64,000 nucleotides of DNA from an uncultured Holophagaceae bacterium (GTDB lineage Bacteria > Acidobacteriota > Holophagae > Holophagales > Holophagaceae), in assembly GCA_903913215.1 (NCBI GenBank), contig CAIWKE010000037.1, positions 1-64,000 of the forward strand, given 5' to 3'. Numbering within the stretch: the stretch's first letter is position 1; each line of letters begins with the position of its first letter. Below, piece by piece: positions 60,655 to 64,000 of this stretch. The notes under the pieces are model-generated. The model was not told the DNA's origin. It was given only the letters and a program-made list of their open reading frames with translations, and ran no database searches. Made by a program: the position numbers and the translations under genes.

Positions 60655-61788
60655 ATGGACCTGGTCACGATGCTGCTTTCCGCCAGTCCAGACCCCAACC
60701 AGGGCCCACTGCCCGCCTGGGACGGTCCCGACACCCTGGTACTGGCCTTCGGCAGCGGCGCTTGGCTGGAGGCGCCTGGGGCCTTCCAGCCCCTCCTGGA
60801 AGCCTATCCCTCGAGCTGCGTGCTGGGCTGTTCCACCGCCGGGGAGATCCACGGCGCCCAGGTCCATGATGATCGCCTCAGCGTAGCCGTGGCCCGGTTC
60901 GCCCATACCCGCCTGCGCCGGGCAGAAGCCCTGGTGACGGGACCGGCGGGCTCGATCCAGGCCGCCGAGACACTGGCCGACCAGTTGGCGGGGCCCGGGC
61001 TCCGGGCTGTGCTGCTGTTCTCGGACGGGCTCATGGTGAACGGCAGTGAACTGTCCCGGACCCTGGGGCGGAGGTTGGGCCCCGAGGTGGCCATCACCGG
61101 GGGGCTGGCCGGGGACGGACCCCGCTTCCAGCGTACATGGGTTCTCACGCCCCAGGGTCCGGCCGCGGGCCGGGTCACGGCCGTGGGTTTCTACGGTGAG
61201 GCCCTGCGCCACCACTACGGCAGCAAGGGCGGGTGGGACACCTTCGGCCCCCAGCGCCAGGTCACCCGCTCGGAAGGCAACGTGCTCTACGAGCTGGACG
61301 GCCAGCCCGCGCTGGCCCTCTACAAGAGCTACCTGGGTGAGCGGGCCGCGGGCCTGCCCGCCACGGCCCTCCTGTTCCCCCTCAGCCTCCTGGATCCCGC
61401 CGGGCGGGATGAGAATGTGGTGCGGACCATCCTCGGCCTGGACGAGGCGGCCCAGAGTCTCACCTTCGCCGGGGACATTCCGCAGGGTCGCCTGGTGCAG
61501 CTCATGCGGGCGAACTTCGATCGCCTGGTGGATGGTGCTGGCGATGCCGCGACGGGCCTGGGCGATGCGAACCTGCCGCCGGGCCTGGCCATCGCCATCA
61601 GCTGCGTGGGTCGCCGACTGGTGCTGGGCGAGCGGGTGGAGGAGGAGGTCGAGGCCACCCTCGAGGCCCTGCCTCCGGGCACCGTCCAGATGGGCTTCTA
61701 CGCCTATGGGGAGCTGTGCCCACAGGCCTCTGGCGCCTGCAACCTGCACAACCAGACCATGACCCTGACGGTCCTCCAGGAAGCCTGA
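60655..61788 (+). CDS. FIST domain signal-transduction protein
   Basis: 377-residue cytoplasmic sensor with FIST_N (about residues 30-210; CVLGCSTAGEIHG, VLLFSDGLMVNG, ITGGLAGDGPRF) and FIST_C (about 215-370; SEGNVLYELDGQPAL, GFYAYGELCPQASG). FIST domains are thought to bind small ligands such as amino acids. ATG 60655 has GGAGG 4 bp upstream; an ATG at 60598 is in frame but has no such site. It precedes a PAS hybrid kinase by 5 bp, so it likely feeds that kinase. Confidence 0.9.
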   Translation: MDLVTMLLSASPDPNQGPLPAWDGPDTLVLAFGSGAWLEAPGAFQPLLEAYPSSCVLGCSTAGEIHGAQVHDDRLSVAVARFAHTRLRRAEALVTGPAGSIQAAETLADQLAGPGLRAVLLFSDGLMVNGSELSRTLGRRLGPEVAITGGLAGDGPRFQRTWVLTPQGPAAGRVTAVGFYGEALRHHYGSKGGWDTFGPQRQVTRSEGNVLYELDGQPALALYKSYLGERAAGLPATALLFPLSLLDPAGRDENVVRTILGLDEAAQSLTFAGDIPQGRLVQLMRANFDRLVDGAGDAATGLGDANLPPGLAIAISCVGRRLVLGERVEEEVEATLEALPPGTVQMGFYAYGELCPQASGACNLHNQTMTLTVLQEA

Positions 61789-61793
61789 ACCCG

Positions 61794-64000
<2,207 letters not shown>

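Overview
The window is about 64 kb of dense, high-GC bacterial chromosome. A trimeric-type porin, a patatin protein with a surface-antigen barrel, periplasmic solute-binding proteins and a Spy/CpxP protein point to a Gram-negative cell. The gene mix (REC-REC-PPDK_N protein, split glycine decarboxylase, M2 and S9 peptidases, short CGCAGAG/CACGAAG palindromes) and the base composition fit Acidobacteriota of the Holophagae (Geothrix/Holophaga type). That placement is inference; no rRNA is present. No tRNA, CRISPR array or classical insertion sequence was seen.

Layout. 1-6323 (-): a giant exported protein, an Asp-box beta-propeller followed by at least 13 Ig-like domains, cut by the left edge; six of the domains are near-identical 288-bp units. 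6585-13531: two TetR-family genes (one with two TetR units in one chain), two alpha/beta hydrolases, a KAS III-like enzyme, an acetyl-CoA hydrolase/CoA-transferase and a MaoC hydratase. 13842-23813: a long co-directional run of KAS III-like protein, SCP-x-type thiolase, unknown 105-aa protein, SDR, porin and a complete HAAT-type ABC importer. Together these look like an uptake and acyl-CoA catabolism regulon for an unidentified carboxylate. A TetR-operator-like sequence recurs at 7311 and 13731.

23877-36898: MFS exporter, a DUF4337 gene with an in-frame amber codon, glutamate dehydrogenase, a REC-REC-PPDK_N protein, guanylate kinase, S41 protease, acyl-CoA dehydrogenase and an S9 peptidase. 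37005-40666 (-): hslO, DUF374 acyltransferase, queC, GxxExxY protein, queF, folK. The GxxExxY (PD-(D/E)xK-like) gene lies exactly between 30-bp inverted repeats, forming a cassette of about 470 bp inside the queuosine genes. 40667-45769: ACE-like M2 peptidase, then a ModE-like regulator and modABC with a ModE-type operator. 45908-48800: gcvPB/gcvPA. 48919-52792: PlpD-like patatin, rph, rpiB. 52885-57384: SNF2 helicase, SWIM protein, RidA.

57497-59962 (-): a Spy/CpxP-like protein with a Met/Gly/His tail, a LytS-type kinase whose predicted periplasmic loop has the same Met-Gly-Pro composition, and a LytTR regulator; I read this as a candidate metal or envelope sensing module. 60100-64000: an unknown helical protein, a FIST protein and a PAS hybrid histidine kinase cut by the right edge.

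The two strongest leads are the inverted-repeat-bounded GxxExxY cassette, with related gene-less palindromes elsewhere in the window, and the Met-rich Spy/LytS/LytTR module.
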